A stretch of DNA of 64,000 nt from Pseudomonas sp. R76 (GCF_009834565.1 NZ_CP019428.1:2418001-2482000), one strand, 5' to 3'. Shown: positions 51,074 to 61,969, counted from the first letter of the stretch. Program-made: numbers and translations. Notes: generated from the letters alone by a model not told the origin.

Positions 51074-53221
51074 CTACACACGAAACTGATCCATCAACCC
51101 CTGCTGCTGATTCGCCAAACTGTTCAACGCCTGGCTGACCCGCGCCGATTCATTCGCCTGCTCCGACAGCGACTCGGTCACATCGCGAATGGTCGCCACG
51201 TTGCTGTTGATCTCCTCGGCCACCGCGCTTTGCTCTTCGGCGGCGCTGGCGATTTGTAGGTTCATGTCGCTGATCACCGTGACCGCCTCACCAATCTGGC
51301 GCAGGGCGGTGACGGCCTGGCCGACTTGCTCGACACTGCCTTGGGCCTGGCGATAGCTGTTGCCCATGGAGCCGACCACATCGGTGGTGCCGTTTTGCAG
51401 TTGTTCGATCACCACGCGGGTTTCTTCCACCGATTCCTGGGTGCGCCGCGCCAGGTTGCGCACTTCGTCGGCGACCACGGCAAACCCACGGCCGGCTTCA
51501 CCGGCGCGGGCGGCTTCGATGGCGGCGTTGAGCGCCAACAGGTTGGTCTGCTCGGCAATGCCACGAATCACTTCCAGCACCGAACCGATTTTCTCGCTGT
51601 TAGCCGCCAAGCCTTCAACTTGAGCCATCGCGGTGCTCATGTCGGCGGCCAGGTGGCCGATGTTGGTGGTGGTGCGGTCGATCACGGTCAAGCCTTCGCG
51701 GGTGGCCTGGTCGGCATCGCGCGCGGCTTGGGCTGCCTGGGCGGCGCTGCGGGCCACGTCCTGGGCGGTGGCGCTCATTTCATGGGAGGCGGTGGCCACT
51801 TGGTCGACCTGGCGGTATTGCTGTTCCATGCCGGCGCTGGTTTCAGTGGCGATCGCCGCGGATTGGTCGGCGGTGCCACGGGCGTCCTGCACCGAGCGTT
51901 TGACCTCGGCAATAATCGGTTGCAACTTGTCGAGGAAGCGGTTGAACCAGCCGGCCAATTGCCCCAGCTCATCCTGTTTGTCGTAGGCCAGGCGGCGGGT
52001 CAGGTCGCCTTCGCCACTGGCGATGTCTTCCAGCATGCGCGCCACGCCCAAGATCGGCCGGGTTACGCTGCGCGCCATCAGCCACACCAGAATCAGGCCG
52101 ACCACGGCGGCAAGCAGGCCCAGGCTCAGTTCCAGCAAGGTGCCGCGGGTGTTATCGGCGTCAAGTTGCGCCTTGAGCGCTTCGGCGGGGCCGACCAGGA
52201 CTTTTTCCGGCACATCCAGCAACACGCCCCACGGCTTGCCGCCGGGAATCGGTGCGAAGGGCGCCAGCACCTTGAGTTGATGGTCGGTGCGCAGGCTGCG
52301 GATCTGCGTGCTGGCGGCCAGCGCGCTGATCAATTGCGCGCCGCTGGTGGTGTCGACCTGGTCCAGGCGCTGGCTGAGTTTGCTCGCGTCCGGGCTGTAG
52401 CCGGCGAGCAAGCCGGTGGGGCTGAGAATGCTGACCTGGGTCTGGCCGTCATACAGCTTCTGGCTGGCCTGTTGGCTCACGGCCTGCAGGCTGTTGAGGT
52501 TGATGTCCACCGACAGCGAGGCGATGACTTTGCCGTTGACCATCAACGGGAAGACGATGCTGGTCATCAGCACGTTTTGCTCGTCGATCACATAAAAGTA
52601 CGGCTCGATCACGCAGGGTTTCAGGGTGGTGCGCGGGCAGGTGAACCAGGCGTTGGCTTTTTCGCCGCTGGGGCCGACGCTGGTGTCGGCCATGTCGCTT
52701 TCAGGCAGCGACATCGAGGTCAATTTGCCCGGCGTCGGTTGCGACCAGTACAGGGCAAAGCGGCCCTTGTCGTTACTGCCCAGCTCCGCCTGGTTGGCGA
52801 ACAGCTCATCCTTGCCGTCCAGCGCATTGGCTTCGAACACCAGCGACAAACCGAGCAGGTCCGGGTTGGCCTGCAGCGCGGCCTTGACCTGGCGGGTCAG
52901 GTCTTCGCGGGTGTCGAAGGCGTCGAGGAAACGTTTCTCCGCCTGCTCGCGCAAAAACAGCACTTGGCGGGAAAAACCGTGGCCGTACTGGTAGGCGTCC
53001 ATGAATTGCTGGCGAATCCCCAGGGCCTGCACTTCACCTTGGGCCTCGATGCGCGCCTGGGCGGACTCGTCGAGCATCTGCATGCTTGAGGCTTTGACCT
53101 GCTGTGAGCTCTGCTCCATGCGATACAGCGACAGACCCACCAGCAGGGTCACGATCCCCAGCAGGCAGAGGCCGGCGAGCAGGGTGATTTTCCATTGAAT
53201 GGAGAGCTGTCTGAGGGACAT
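51074..53221 (-). CDS. Methyl-accepting chemotaxis protein with large periplasmic sensor
   Basis: A 715-residue chemoreceptor: helix at residues ~12-31 ([20 protein letters not shown]), a ~325-residue periplasmic region of double-Cache size, second helix near residue 365 ([20 protein letters not shown]), HAMP, and the signalling hairpin [44 protein letters not shown]-terminal pentapeptide for CheR is absent. The ligand is unknown. Confidence 0.92.
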   Translation of the reverse strand: MSLRQLSIQWKITLLAGLCLLGIVTLLVGLSLYRMEQSSQQVKASSMQMLDESAQARIEAQGEVQALGIRQQFMDAYQYGHGFSRQVLFLREQAEKRFLDAFDTREDLTRQVKAALQANPDLLGLSLVFEANALDGKDELFANQAELGSNDKGRFALYWSQPTPGKLTSMSLPESDMADTSVGPSGEKANAWFTCPRTTLKPCVIEPYFYVIDEQNVLMTSIVFPLMVNGKVIASLSVDINLNSLQAVSQQASQKLYDGQTQVSILSPTGLLAGYSPDASKLSQRLDQVDTTSGAQLISALAASTQIRSLRTDHQLKVLAPFAPIPGGKPWGVLLDVPEKVLVGPAEALKAQLDADNTRGTLLELSLGLLAAVVGLILVWLMARSVTRPILGVARMLEDIASGEGDLTRRLAYDKQDELGQLAGWFNRFLDKLQPIIAEVKRSVQDARGTADQSAAIATETSAGMEQQYRQVDQVATASHEMSATAQDVARSAAQAAQAARDADQATREGLTVIDRTTTNIGHLAADMSTAMAQVEGLAANSEKIGSVLEVIRGIAEQTNLLALNAAIEAARAGEAGRGFAVVADEVRNLARRTQESVEETRVVIEQLQNGTTDVVGSMGNSYRQAQGSVEQVGQAVTALRQIGEAVTVISDMNLQIASAAEEQSAVAEEINSNVATIRDVTESLSEQANESARVSQALNSLANQQQGLMDQFRV

Positions 53222-53463
53222 CGAGGAGCATCCTTAACCTGAAAACACAGAGAGCCTCTGTATCGGCCGCTTTTTGCGCTTCTTTATTATTTAAACGTTC
53301 AATTGAATGCTCAAAGCGACGCCGTTTTTTGACATGCGCGCCCGCCTGCTGCAAAGTGCGCGCCCTTCTAATAAGACCTCCTAAAGCCTGCACGCTGGCA
53401 GCCAAGCCTATGGCCGCCTGGATGCGGGCATGCCTGTTTTTTAGTTTCTGTCTTGAGGTAACC
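53222..53463. other. Divergent promoter region, nothing further seen
   Basis: Gap between the divergent chemoreceptor and antiporter-family genes. No gene; promoters for both must lie here. Confidence 0.4.
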
Positions 53464-54786
53464 ATGATTAACGCAGTCATCGCCGCGGTCGGCACCATGC
53501 TGGTGCTCAGCTTGTCCCGCGTGCATGTGGTCATCGCCATTATTGTCGGCGCCCTGGTGGGTGGCTTGACCGGTGGCCTGGGCATCGAGGCCACGCTCAA
53601 GGCCTTCAACGGCGGGTTGGGCGGCGGCGCGACGGTGGCGTTGTCCTACGCCTTGCTCGGCGCTTTCGCGGTGGCGATTGCCAAGTCCGGCTTGGCCCAT
53701 GCGTTGGCGGACAAGGCGTTGATGCTGGTTGATCGCCAGGAAGCCACGGGCGGCAGCCACGTCAAATGGTTGCTGATCGGCCTGTTGTGGGTGGTGGCGA
53801 TTGCCTCGCAGAACATCCTGCCGATCCACATCGCGTTTATCCCGCTGCTGGTGCCGCCGCTGCTGTACGTGCTGACCAAGCTGCAACTGGACCGCCGCCT
53901 GATTGCCTGCGTGATGACCTTCGGCCTGATCACGCCGTATATGTTCCTGCCGGTGGGCTTCGGCAATATCTTCCTCAACCAGATCCTGCTGGCCAACGTG
54001 GCCAAGAGCGGTGTGGATATCAGCCAGGTCAACGTCACCCACGCCATGGGTTTGCCGGCGTTGGGCATGGTCGTCGGCCTGCTGGTGGCGGTGTTTGTCA
54101 GCTATCGCAAAAAACGCGTGTATGACCTGGAGAAAATCGAGCGGGTCGAGCAAGTAGCGGTGCAGTACAACCCACTGACTTTGCTGGTAGCCGGTTTGGC
54201 GATTGCCTCGGCGTTCATCATTCAGCTGTGGCTGGACTCGATGATTATCGGCGCCCTGGCCGGGTTTCTGATCTTCTCGGTGTCGGGCATCGTGCGCTGG
54301 CGCGAAACCGACGACCTGTTCACCGAAGGCATGAAGATGATGGCGATGATCGGCTTCATCATGATCGCCTCCTCGGGGTTTGCCGAAGTGCTCAAGGCCA
54401 CCGGCGACGTGCGTTCGCTGGTGGAAGCCTCGGCGGCGTTCATCGGTCATAGTCGTGGTGTTGGCGCGTTACTGATGTTGCTGGTCGGGCTGCTGGTGAC
54501 CATGGGCATTGGCTCGTCGTTTTCCACTGTGCCGATCCTCGCCGCGATTTTTGTGCCGCTGTGTGTGCAACTGGGCTTCAGCCCGCTGGCGATTGTGTGC
54601 ATCGTCGGCACCGCCGGTGCGCTGGGCGACGCCGGCTCACCGGCGTCGGATTCCACCCTCGGCCCGACCTCCGGCCTGAACATCGACGGCCAGCATCACC
54701 ATATCTGGGACACCGTGGTGCCGACTTTCCTGCACTACAACATTCCCTTGCTGGCGTTTGGTTGGTTCGCCGCCATGACCCTCTGA
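53464..54786 (+). CDS. Na+/H+ antiporter family permease
   Basis: A 440-residue membrane protein with about 11-12 helices, of the YuiF-like group of the NhaC/CitMHS-type transporters ([49 protein letters not shown]). TTGAGGTAA precedes ATG 53464. Some members transport amino acids such as histidine, so the substrate is open. It lies between two chemoreceptor genes. Confidence 0.86.
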   Translation: MINAVIAAVGTMLVLSLSRVHVVIAIIVGALVGGLTGGLGIEATLKAFNGGLGGGATVALSYALLGAFAVAIAKSGLAHALADKALMLVDRQEATGGSHVKWLLIGLLWVVAIASQNILPIHIAFIPLLVPPLLYVLTKLQLDRRLIACVMTFGLITPYMFLPVGFGNIFLNQILLANVAKSGVDISQVNVTHAMGLPALGMVVGLLVAVFVSYRKKRVYDLEKIERVEQVAVQYNPLTLLVAGLAIASAFIIQLWLDSMIIGALAGFLIFSVSGIVRWRETDDLFTEGMKMMAMIGFIMIASSGFAEVLKATGDVRSLVEASAAFIGHSRGVGALLMLLVGLLVTMGIGSSFSTVPILAAIFVPLCVQLGFSPLAIVCIVGTAGALGDAGSPASDSTLGPTSGLNIDGQHHHIWDTVVPTFLHYNIPLLAFGWFAAMTL

Positions 54787-54852
54787 CACCGCCTACAGAT
54801 CCCTGGCAATTGGCCGATAGCCTCTCAAGTCGCCTAATAAGAGAGAAAAGCC

Positions 54853-56532
54853 ATGCGTCTGAGTTTGAAGGCCAAAGTCCTGTCCCTCGCCGTAGTGCCG
54901 GTGTTGCTGTTTGCCGTGGTCATCAGCCTGACCACGGTGTGGATTCTGCAGGGCCAGGCACGCAACGAGGTGGATGAAACCCGCCAGCGCCTGCTCAACG
55001 ACGCCAAGGCCACACTGCAAAGTTATGTGGAAGTGGCCATGACCACCATCAAGCCGCTCTACGACGCCGCCGCCCCGGGCGACACTGCCGCGCGGGCGCA
55101 GGTGGTCAAGTTGCTGTCCAACACCAGCTACGGCAAGGACGGCTACTTCTTTGGCTATGACTCCGAGACTATCCGCCTGTTCAAGGGCAACAGCCCCGAC
55201 GGCGTAGGCAAGAGCTTCAAGGACAACCGCGACCCCAACGGCGTCTACGTCAACCGGGACCTGGTCAAGGTCGGCAAGGACGGCACCCATTACCTGCAAT
55301 ACAGCTCGACCCAGCCGGGGCAGACCGAACTGGTGCCCAAGCTCGGCTACACCGAGTACTTGCCGAAGTGGGACATGGTGATTGGTACGTCGGTTAACCT
55401 CGACGGCATCGAAGCCCAGGTGGCGGTGGTCGAGGCCAAGGTCGAGAAACGCATGGAAGGTGTGCTCTGGAGCATCCTCGGCGTGGCCGTGGTGGTGCTG
55501 TTGGTGATTGCCGCCGTGGGCCTGGTGACGGCCAATACCATCTTGCGTCCGCTGAACCTGATGAAAGCCAACCTCGACGATATCGCTGCCGGCGAGGGCG
55601 ATTTGACCCGCCGCCTGGCCATCACCAGCCAGGATGAACTCGGCGATCTGGCCGGCGCATTCAACCGCTTTGTCGACAAGATCCACGGGCTGGTGCGCCA
55701 GATCACCGAGATGACCTCGCAACTCACTGGGCTGGTCAGCCAGGTGTCCGAGCAGGCCCAGCGCTCGGAAACCGCCATGGAACGCCAGCGTCACGAGACC
55801 GACCAGGTCGCCACCGCGATCAACCAAATGTCTTCCGCCGCCCATGAAGTGGCGCGCAGTGCCCAGGGCGCAGCCGTTGCCGCGCAACAGACCGACGCCG
55901 AGGGCCAGGCCGCCAAGCGCGTAGTGGACGGCAGCATCGCGCAGATCCATGCGCTGGTGAACGATATCCGCAGCAGCGGCGTGTCCCTCGACAGCCTGCA
56001 ACAGGACGTGTCGTCGATTGTCAGCGTGCTCGGAGTAATCCGTTCGATTGCCGAACAGACCAACTTGCTCGCGCTCAACGCCGCTATCGAAGCCGCGCGG
56101 GCCGGTGAGGCCGGGCGCGGGTTTGCCGTGGTCGCCGACGAGGTACGCGCCTTGGCCAGCCGCACCCAGACCAGCACCCAGGAAATCCAGGGCATGATCG
56201 ACCGCCTGCAAAAAGGCACCGAAGCCGCCGTGGACGCAATGCGCCGTTCCAGCGATGCCGGCGACGGCACCTCGGCCCAGGCCAACCAGGCCGGGGCGTC
56301 GCTGGACACCATGGCGCAGTTGATCGGCACTATCAACTCAATGAACGCACAAATTGCCAGCGCCGCCGAAGAGCAAACCGCCGTGGCCGAGGAGATCAAC
56401 CGCAGCGTGCATCAGATTGCCGTGGCGGTAGACAGTGTGGCGGATGAAACCCAGCTGGGCGCCCAGACGTCCCGCAGCCTGGCGGATTTGGGTCAGCGTT
56501 TGGGGCAATTGGTGGGGCAGTTCAGGATCTGA
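54853..56532 (+). CDS. Methyl-accepting chemotaxis protein with single Cache sensor
   Basis: A 559-residue chemoreceptor: helix at ~10-33, single Cache_2 domain (residues ~40-190, with [17 protein letters not shown] and [19 protein letters not shown]), second helix ~200-222, HAMP, and the signalling tip [36 protein letters not shown]. sCache_2 receptors of pseudomonads commonly sense short carboxylic acids (McpP type); that ligand is inference. Confidence 0.92.
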   Translation: MRLSLKAKVLSLAVVPVLLFAVVISLTTVWILQGQARNEVDETRQRLLNDAKATLQSYVEVAMTTIKPLYDAAAPGDTAARAQVVKLLSNTSYGKDGYFFGYDSETIRLFKGNSPDGVGKSFKDNRDPNGVYVNRDLVKVGKDGTHYLQYSSTQPGQTELVPKLGYTEYLPKWDMVIGTSVNLDGIEAQVAVVEAKVEKRMEGVLWSILGVAVVVLLVIAAVGLVTANTILRPLNLMKANLDDIAAGEGDLTRRLAITSQDELGDLAGAFNRFVDKIHGLVRQITEMTSQLTGLVSQVSEQAQRSETAMERQRHETDQVATAINQMSSAAHEVARSAQGAAVAAQQTDAEGQAAKRVVDGSIAQIHALVNDIRSSGVSLDSLQQDVSSIVSVLGVIRSIAEQTNLLALNAAIEAARAGEAGRGFAVVADEVRALASRTQTSTQEIQGMIDRLQKGTEAAVDAMRRSSDAGDGTSAQANQAGASLDTMAQLIGTINSMNAQIASAAEEQTAVAEEINRSVHQIAVAVDSVADETQLGAQTSRSLADLGQRLGQLVGQFRI

Positions 56533-56619
56533 TCTTTCATAGGTTCAACGTATGTTGACCTAACGTGTATACGAATATACCTCCCACCGCCCCTCGGTAA
56601 GACTTGAGCCCCAATCACA

Positions 56620-56712
56620 GCGCCTTACCTGCGCATCGCCTACGCCCTGGACGATGACTCGTTGTTGCAGGCGTGCGAGGCGATCCGCCAATTCTGCGCG
56701 GCGACGCGTTAA
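56620..56712 (+). pseudogene. C-terminal fragment of an aminotransferase
   Basis: Thirty codons reading APYLRIAYALDDDSLLQACE then AIRQFCAATR and a TAA that overlaps the trhP stop. The pattern matches the last residues of class I/II PLP aminotransferases (R-I-x-Y/F-A). There is no upstream part, so it is a deletion remnant. Confidence 0.5.
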
Positions 56713-58022
56713 AGGTCGCGCATCAACAGGCCAAACTGCAGGTCCATGTCGTCAGGAAGCGGTAGATACACGGTGTGCCCGTCTCCTGGCGCAACCTCAA
56801 TGGCTTCGCCCTTGGCGTTATGCAGGCTGGCCAGGTCGAAGTGAAAGTTGCCGGTGGGTGTCATCAACTCCAGATGATGGCCCAGGGCAAAGCGGTTCTT
56901 CACCTTGACCTCGGCCAGCTCGCCACGGCGCGCGCCGGTCAATTCGCCGACAAACTGCTGACGTTCCGACACCGAGCTGCCGTTCTGGTAATTCTGGTAT
57001 TCGTCGTGCACATGGCGGCGCAGGAAACCCTCGGTGTAGCCGCGTTGGGCCAGTGACTCAAGGTTAGTCATCAGGTTGCGGTCAAAGGCGCGACCGGCCA
57101 CCGCATCGTCGATGGCCTGGCGATACACCTGGGTGGTGCGCGCGCAGTAGAAATGCGATTTGGTGCGGCCTTCGATCTTCAGCGAGTGCACGCCCATGTG
57201 CGTCAGGCGCTCCACATGCTGCACTGCGCGCAGGTCCTTGGCATTCATGATGTAGGTGCCGTGTTCATCTTCGAAGGCGGGCATCTGCTCATCCGGGCGA
57301 TTGGCTTCCTGCAACAGGAACACTTGGTCGGTCGGTGCACCAATGCCCAGGGTCGGCTGGAATTGCTCGACGATGTCGCCCGTGGTGTTTTCCACGGCCG
57401 GCGTGGCCTGGTATTTCCAACGGCATGCGTTGGTGCACGTGCCTTGGTTGGCATCGCGCTTGTTCATATAGCCCGAGAGCAGGCAACGCCCGGAATAGGC
57501 CATGCACAGGGCGCCGTGCACAAACACCTCCAGCTCCATGTTTGGCACCTGCTGGCGGATTTCGCCGATCTCTTCCAGCGACAGCTCGCGCGACAGGATC
57601 ACCCGGCTGATGCCCTGCTGCTGCCAGAACTCGACGCTGGCCCAGTTCACCGTGTTGGCTTGCACCGACAAGTGAATCGGCATCAACGGGAAGTGGCGGC
57701 GCACCAGCATGATCAGCCCCGGGTCGGACATGATCAGCGCGTCCGGGCCCATGGCGATGACCGGGGCCAGGTCTTTGAGGAAGGTCTTCAGCTTGGCGTT
57801 GTGCGGCGCGATGTTCACCACCACGTAGAAGCGCTTGCCCAGCGCATGGGCTTCCTGGATGCCGAGCGCCAGGTTGGCGTGGTCGAACTCGTTGTTGCGT
57901 ACGCGCAGGCTGTAGCGCGGCTGGCCGGCGTAGACCGCATCGGCGCCATAGGCGAAGGCGTAGCGCATGTTTTTCAAGGTGCCGGCGGGGGCGAGCAGTT
58001 CGGGGGCGATCACGGGTGGCAT
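56709..58022 (-). CDS. trhP: U32 family tRNA hydroxylation protein TrhP (YegQ)
   Basis: A 437-residue U32 protein: PELLAPAGTLKNMRYAFAYGADAVYAGQ at the start, EVFVHGALCMAYSGRCLLSGYMNKRDANQGTCTNACRWKY with the iron-sulfur cysteines, and SLKIEGRTKSHFYCA. The family makes 5-hydroxyuridine at tRNA position 34 using prephenate. ATG 58022 is used because U32 proteins start directly with this motif; the frame extends 38 codons upstream without support. Confidence 0.93.
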   Translation of the reverse strand: MPPVIAPELLAPAGTLKNMRYAFAYGADAVYAGQPRYSLRVRNNEFDHANLALGIQEAHALGKRFYVVVNIAPHNAKLKTFLKDLAPVIAMGPDALIMSDPGLIMLVRRHFPLMPIHLSVQANTVNWASVEFWQQQGISRVILSRELSLEEIGEIRQQVPNMELEVFVHGALCMAYSGRCLLSGYMNKRDANQGTCTNACRWKYQATPAVENTTGDIVEQFQPTLGIGAPTDQVFLLQEANRPDEQMPAFEDEHGTYIMNAKDLRAVQHVERLTHMGVHSLKIEGRTKSHFYCARTTQVYRQAIDDAVAGRAFDRNLMTNLESLAQRGYTEGFLRRHVHDEYQNYQNGSSVSERQQFVGELTGARRGELAEVKVKNRFALGHHLELMTPTGNFHFDLASLHNAKGEAIEVAPGDGHTVYLPLPDDMDLQFGLLMRDL

Positions 58023-58193
58023 GGGCTCAAGTCGCAAAAGGTCGCGAGCGTAGTGGAGCCTGGGCGAGCTTTTATTGATCCAGGTCGCCCTTTTGGGATT
58101 TTGTATCGCTGTGTATCGGCGGGGGCTTGTCGACATAGGCGCGATACGTCAGGCGGTTTCAATGGCGTCCCCCGTCTCGACAAGGTCATTGCC

Positions 58194-58742
58194 ATGCGAC
58201 TTATCTCAGCCCTGTTCGTCGGCCTGCTGGTGGCCTTCGCCCTGGTTTCCAACCAGGTCGCCAGCCGTGAAAGTGAAAATGCCCAGGGCGCCATGCCTTC
58301 GCTGGCGGGTGCAGTCGAATGGCTTAACTCGCCTGAGTTGAGCGCACAGTCGCTCAAAGGCAAAGTGGTGCTGGTGGATTTCTGGACCTACGACTGCGTC
58401 AACTGCCGGCGCGCGCTGCCTTACGTGCAGGCCTGGGCGAAGCGGTACGAGCAGGATGGCCTGGTGGTCATCGGCGTGCACACCCCGGAATACGCCTACG
58501 AACACATCACCGGCAACGTCAGAGAGCAAGTGCGCAAGCTGGGCATCACCTACCCGGTAGCCGTCGACAACAACTACGCGATCTGGCGCAGCTTCGATAA
58601 CCAGTACTGGCCGGCCCACTACTTGATTGATGCCAAGGGGCAGGTGCGTTACAGCCACTTTGGCGAAGGCCGTTATGACGCTCAGGAGCAGATGATCCAG
58701 ACGCTGTTGAACGAGGCCAGGGCGGATGCTTCAAGCCCTTGA
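58194..58742 (+). CDS. Thioredoxin-family (TlpA/DsbE-like) periplasmic protein
   Basis: A 182-residue exported protein: signal or anchor MRLISALFVGLLVAFALVSN and a thioredoxin fold with VLVDFWTYDCVNCRRALPYV (CVNC redox pair) and a cis-proline in NQYWPAHYLID. The CVNCRR type occurs in the N-terminal part of larger DipZ-like proteins, here as a free domain. Redox partner unknown. ATG 58194 has AAGG upstream. Confidence 0.88.
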   Translation: MRLISALFVGLLVAFALVSNQVASRESENAQGAMPSLAGAVEWLNSPELSAQSLKGKVVLVDFWTYDCVNCRRALPYVQAWAKRYEQDGLVVIGVHTPEYAYEHITGNVREQVRKLGITYPVAVDNNYAIWRSFDNQYWPAHYLIDAKGQVRYSHFGEGRYDAQEQMIQTLLNEARADASSP

Positions 58743-58849
58743 ATCAAGCGGTCTATGCTTGTTGGAGAATCGAGGGCACTCCGAGGTTTCGCAGCGGACT
58801 AAGCAACAGGGCCTACACAGGGCCTCTGCTTTTCTGACATGGACCGGAC

Positions 58850-59917
58850 ATGAATCAAACCAACCTGCAATTCAAAACCCTGCTGTTGCTGCTGGCCCTG
58901 GTGACCATCGCTTTTATCTGGATATTGCTGCCGTTCTACGGCGCAGTGTTCTGGGCGGTGATCCTCGGCATTATCTTTGCCCCGATGCAGCGGCGCCTGC
59001 AACAGCGGTTCAACTGGAACCGCAACCTGACGTCGCTGGCGACCCTGACGGTGTGCCTGATCATTGCGATTCTGCCGGTGATCATCACCAGCGTGTTGCT
59101 GGTGCAAGAGGGCGCGACGCTCTACAAAAACATCGAAAGCGGCAAATTGGACGTGGCGGGGTATATCGAGCAATTCAAGAACATCCTGCCGCCGTACTTC
59201 CAGCATTTGCTCGACCGCTTCGGCATGGGCAACCTGGAAGGCCTGCGCGAAAAGATCGTCAAGAGCGCGATGCAAGGCAGCCAGTTCTTCGCGACCCAGG
59301 CGTTCAGCTTCGGCCAGGGCACGTTTGATTTCCTGGTGAGCTTTTTCATCATGCTGTATCTGCTGTATTTCCTGCTGCGCGACGGCCCCGAGCTGGTGCG
59401 CAAGGTGCGCACGGCGGTGCCGCTGGCCGAGCCGCAAAAGCGCCGTTTGCAGCTCAAGTTCAACCGCGTGGTGCGGGCCACGGTCAAGGGCAACGTACTG
59501 GTGGCCGTCACCCAAGGTGCGTTGGGCGGTTTGATTTTCTGGTTTCTGGATATTCCCAGCGCGTTGCTCTGGGCGGTGCTGATGGCGTTTCTATCGCTGT
59601 TGCCGGCGGTGGGCGCGGGGATCGTCTGGGGGCCGGTGGCCGCCTACTTCCTGTTGAGCGGTTCGATCTGGCAGGGCGTGGTGCTGGGGTTGTTCGGGGT
59701 GTTTGTGATTGGGCTGGTGGACAACGTGCTGCGCCCGATCCTGGTGGGCAAGGACACCAAGATGCCGGACTACCTGATCCTGATCTCGACCCTGGGCGGG
59801 CTGTCGGTGTTTGGTTTGAACGGGTTTGTGATCGGGCCGCTGGTGGCGGCGTTGTTTATGTCCAGCTGGGCGTTGTTCGTGGAGAGCAAGCCACGGGTCA
59901 AGCTGCCGTTGCCTTGA
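58850..59917 (+). CDS. AI-2E family transporter
   Basis: A 355-residue membrane protein with about eight helices, of the AI-2E/UPF0118 (PerM, YdiK) family: PFYGAVFWAVILGIIFAPMQRRL at the start, FFIMLYLLYFLLRDGPELV in the middle, GIVWGPVAAYFLLSG and GLVDNVLRPILVGKDTKMPDYLI near the end. Members include autoinducer exporters and Na+/H+ antiporters; the substrate is unknown. Confidence 0.88.
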   Translation: MNQTNLQFKTLLLLLALVTIAFIWILLPFYGAVFWAVILGIIFAPMQRRLQQRFNWNRNLTSLATLTVCLIIAILPVIITSVLLVQEGATLYKNIESGKLDVAGYIEQFKNILPPYFQHLLDRFGMGNLEGLREKIVKSAMQGSQFFATQAFSFGQGTFDFLVSFFIMLYLLYFLLRDGPELVRKVRTAVPLAEPQKRRLQLKFNRVVRATVKGNVLVAVTQGALGGLIFWFLDIPSALLWAVLMAFLSLLPAVGAGIVWGPVAAYFLLSGSIWQGVVLGLFGVFVIGLVDNVLRPILVGKDTKMPDYLILISTLGGLSVFGLNGFVIGPLVAALFMSSWALFVESKPRVKLPLP

Positions 59918-59920
59918 ATA

Positions 59921-60103
59921 TCAGGCGTGCAGCCTGAACGTCGAGGTTTGTTGCAGCTGTTTTTCGGCGGCGGATAACGAGGTGAGCGGGCCGCTTATGG
60001 GCTCGCCATCGCGTACCAGGTACCAACAGGCCAGCAACCCATGCGCGCGAAGCGAGGCGGGGACGGCGCTACCGATGACGGACATGATCTGGACAGTGGG
60101 CAT
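59921..60103 (-). CDS. Small conserved-type hypothetical protein
   Basis: A 60-residue frame starting MPTVQIMSVIGSAVPASLRA with GGAGG before the ATG. It contains ACWYLVRDGEPISGPLTSLSAAEKQL, resembling short proteins of fluorescent pseudomonads. No function assigned. Confidence 0.65.
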   Translation of the reverse strand: MPTVQIMSVIGSAVPASLRAHGLLACWYLVRDGEPISGPLTSLSAAEKQLQQTSTFRLHA

Positions 60104-60194
60104 GAATACCTCCATTTGCTATGGAGGCCACGTTACGGGGTGAGCACGCGCAAGAAAAATCACCTGGCTCGATAGTCGACATCAACGCCAAGCG

Positions 60195-60389
60195 TCAATC
60201 CACCACTTGATCGAGCATATGCACCACTTCCTGCTCACTGAGCAGGCCTTTGCGCACCAGGTTTTCCGCCAGCAGCGAGAGGAACTTCGCGCTGCGGTGG
60301 CCTTCGAGGTGCTTGAGTTCGGTCAGCGCGCTGTAGACCTTGCTGGACGTGCACAGGCCAGCGGTGCGGTGCGGGTTTTGCGTGGGCAT
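60195..60389 (-). CDS. Small hypothetical protein
   Basis: A 64-residue helical protein (MPTQNPHRTAGLCTSSKVYS … LSEQEVVHMLDQVVD) starting 19 bp after an AAGGA. No family recognised. Its composition and good ribosome-binding site suggest a real gene. Confidence 0.65.
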   Translation of the reverse strand: MPTQNPHRTAGLCTSSKVYSALTELKHLEGHRSAKFLSLLAENLVRKGLLSEQEVVHMLDQVVD

Positions 60390-60568
60390 GGTCGGTCGTC
60401 CTTGTTGTTATTGGGTGGACAGGGTCAATAGTGAGTCTGTTTCGTGACGTAAACATGACAGCACGCGTATCGGCCCGGCAAGTAGACATTGGCCTTAATC
60501 ATGTGCGATTACGGCTCGGCTATTGTCCTCATAGCGACCTTGGCCGTATGAATCCGGACTTTACAGGC
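60390..60568. other. Short gap, nothing recognised
   Basis: No gene seen between the small protein gene and the terminator of the next minus-strand gene. Confidence 0.35.
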
Positions 60569-60598
60569 AAAAAAAGGCCCCGCGTGTAAGCGAGGCCT
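60569..60598 (-). terminator. Rho-independent terminator of the Tyr/Pro-rich protein gene
   Basis: On the minus strand the stem AGGCCTCGC / GCGGGGCCT (one mismatch) is followed by seven T. It lies 24 bp after the stop at 60622. Confidence 0.82.
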
Positions 60599-60621
60599 GT
60601 TCCTGTCATGTCAGTTCAGCG

Positions 60622-60969
60622 TTACCAGCCGCGACCGTAATAGCCGTGGGGAGGGCCGTAGTAGCCGCGCGGTGGGCCGTAATAGACCGGCGCCGGGCGG
60701 TAATAAACCTGCTGCTGCACATACACCGGTGGCGGCGGTGCGTAGTAGACCGGAGGAGGCGCGGCATACACCGGTTGCGGCTGCACATACACCGGTTGCT
60801 GCACGTAGACCGGCTGGGATTGACTGGCAACTACGGAGCCAACAACGGCTGCGCCGATCAAACCACCCAATATGGCCGGGCCACCCCAACCACCACCGTG
60901 GGCGGAGGCTTGGCCTGCCATAGCGAGTGCGCCGATCAGCAAGGCGATTTTGGGGATTTTACGAATCAT
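60622..60969 (-). CDS. Exported Tyr/Pro/Gly-rich repeat protein
   Basis: A 115-residue protein: signal peptide MIRKIPKIALLIGALAMAGQASA, a glycine-zipper-like segment AILGGLIGAAVVGSVVASQ, then repeats of the form PVYVQQ, PVYVQP, PVYYAP and a tail of GPPxGYYG units. It is likely exposed in the periplasm or outer membrane. Function unknown. CGAGGA at 7 bp spacing supports ATG 60969 over one two codons earlier. Confidence 0.8.
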   Translation of the reverse strand: MIRKIPKIALLIGALAMAGQASAHGGGWGGPAILGGLIGAAVVGSVVASQSQPVYVQQPVYVQPQPVYAAPPPVYYAPPPPVYVQQQVYYRPAPVYYGPPRGYYGPPHGYYGRGW

Positions 60970-61131
60970 GGTCATTCCTCGGTTAGACCCTGCGCTTGTG
61001 GTCTGCAATCAATAGACTCAAGGATTGTCGCGGGGATACTTTTAAGACAACGTATTTCTGAAAAACAGCACAGCCGATAGGTAAAGGTTGTGTAAGGTCT
61101 GTACCGAATTGCTTACTCACAGGAGTTTTCC

Positions 61132-61950
61132 ATGCAGATGCACCCCAACAAGGACACCCAGCTGTGCATGTCATTGTCGGCGCGCCCCGGTAATTTCGGC
61201 TTGCGTTTCCATAACCATCTGTACGAACAGCTGGGTCTGAACTTCTACTATAAAGCCTTCAGCAGCCAGGATTTACCCGGCGCGATCGGCGGTATACGGG
61301 CGCTGGGCGTTCGCGGCTGCGGTGTTTCGATGCCGTTCAAGGAAGCCAGCATCGCCTTGGTCGATGAGCTGGACGACTCGGTCAAGGCCATCGCGTCCCT
61401 CAATACCATCGTCAACACCAATGGCCACCTCAAGGCCTACAACACAGACTACATCGCCGTCGAACAACTGCTGAAAAAACACGCGGTGCCCAAGGACTCG
61501 ACCTTCGCCCTGCGTGGCAGCGGCGGCATGGCCAAGGCCGTGGCCAGTGCCTTGCGCGACGGCGGTTATGCTAATGGCGTGATCGTGGCGCGCAACGAGG
61601 CGGCGGGCCGGGCGTTGGCCCAGAGCCTGGGGTATGAGTGGCAGGCGCAGCTGGGTGACCTGCGCCCACAGATGCTGGTCAACGTGACGCCGATCGGCAT
61701 GACCGGTGGGGCCGAGGCAGACCAATTGGCGTTTGACGCTGAAGCGGTGGATGCGGCCGACACAGTCTTTGATGTAGTAGCGATCCCCGCCGAAACGCCG
61801 CTGATCGTGCGCGGGCGTGCCAAAGGCAAACGGGTGATTACCGGGCTGGAGGTGATTGCGATCCAGGCGTTGGAGCAGTTTGTGCTGTACACCGGCGTGC
61901 GGCCGACGGATGAGCAGTTCCAGGCCGCAGTGGCCTTTGCCCGAAATTAA
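61132..61950 (+). CDS. Shikimate dehydrogenase-like protein (HI0607 type)
   Basis: A 272-residue protein very close in pattern to H. influenzae HI0607: NKDTQLCMSLSARPGNFGLRFHN at the start, LNTIVNTNGHLKAYNTDY, ALRGSGGMAKAVASAL (cofactor loop) and FDVVAIPAETPLI. The catalytic lysine is in MPFKEAS and the aspartate in YNTDY. HI0607 enzymes oxidise shikimate poorly, so the true substrate is uncertain. Not the main AroE of the pathway. Confidence 0.88.
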   Translation: MQMHPNKDTQLCMSLSARPGNFGLRFHNHLYEQLGLNFYYKAFSSQDLPGAIGGIRALGVRGCGVSMPFKEASIALVDELDDSVKAIASLNTIVNTNGHLKAYNTDYIAVEQLLKKHAVPKDSTFALRGSGGMAKAVASALRDGGYANGVIVARNEAAGRALAQSLGYEWQAQLGDLRPQMLVNVTPIGMTGGAEADQLAFDAEAVDAADTVFDVVAIPAETPLIVRGRAKGKRVITGLEVIAIQALEQFVLYTGVRPTDEQFQAAVAFARN

Positions 61951-61969
61951 CGCCCTGCGCAGATCCAAA

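Noticed and set aside
51326..56211. Large frames antisense to the two chemoreceptor genes (587 and 472 codons)
   Set aside because: Shadows of the conserved receptor genes with no domain signature.
57153..58193. 529-codon plus-strand frame reading into the thioredoxin gene
   Set aside because: Only the part from ATG 58194 is protein-like; the rest is antisense to trhP.
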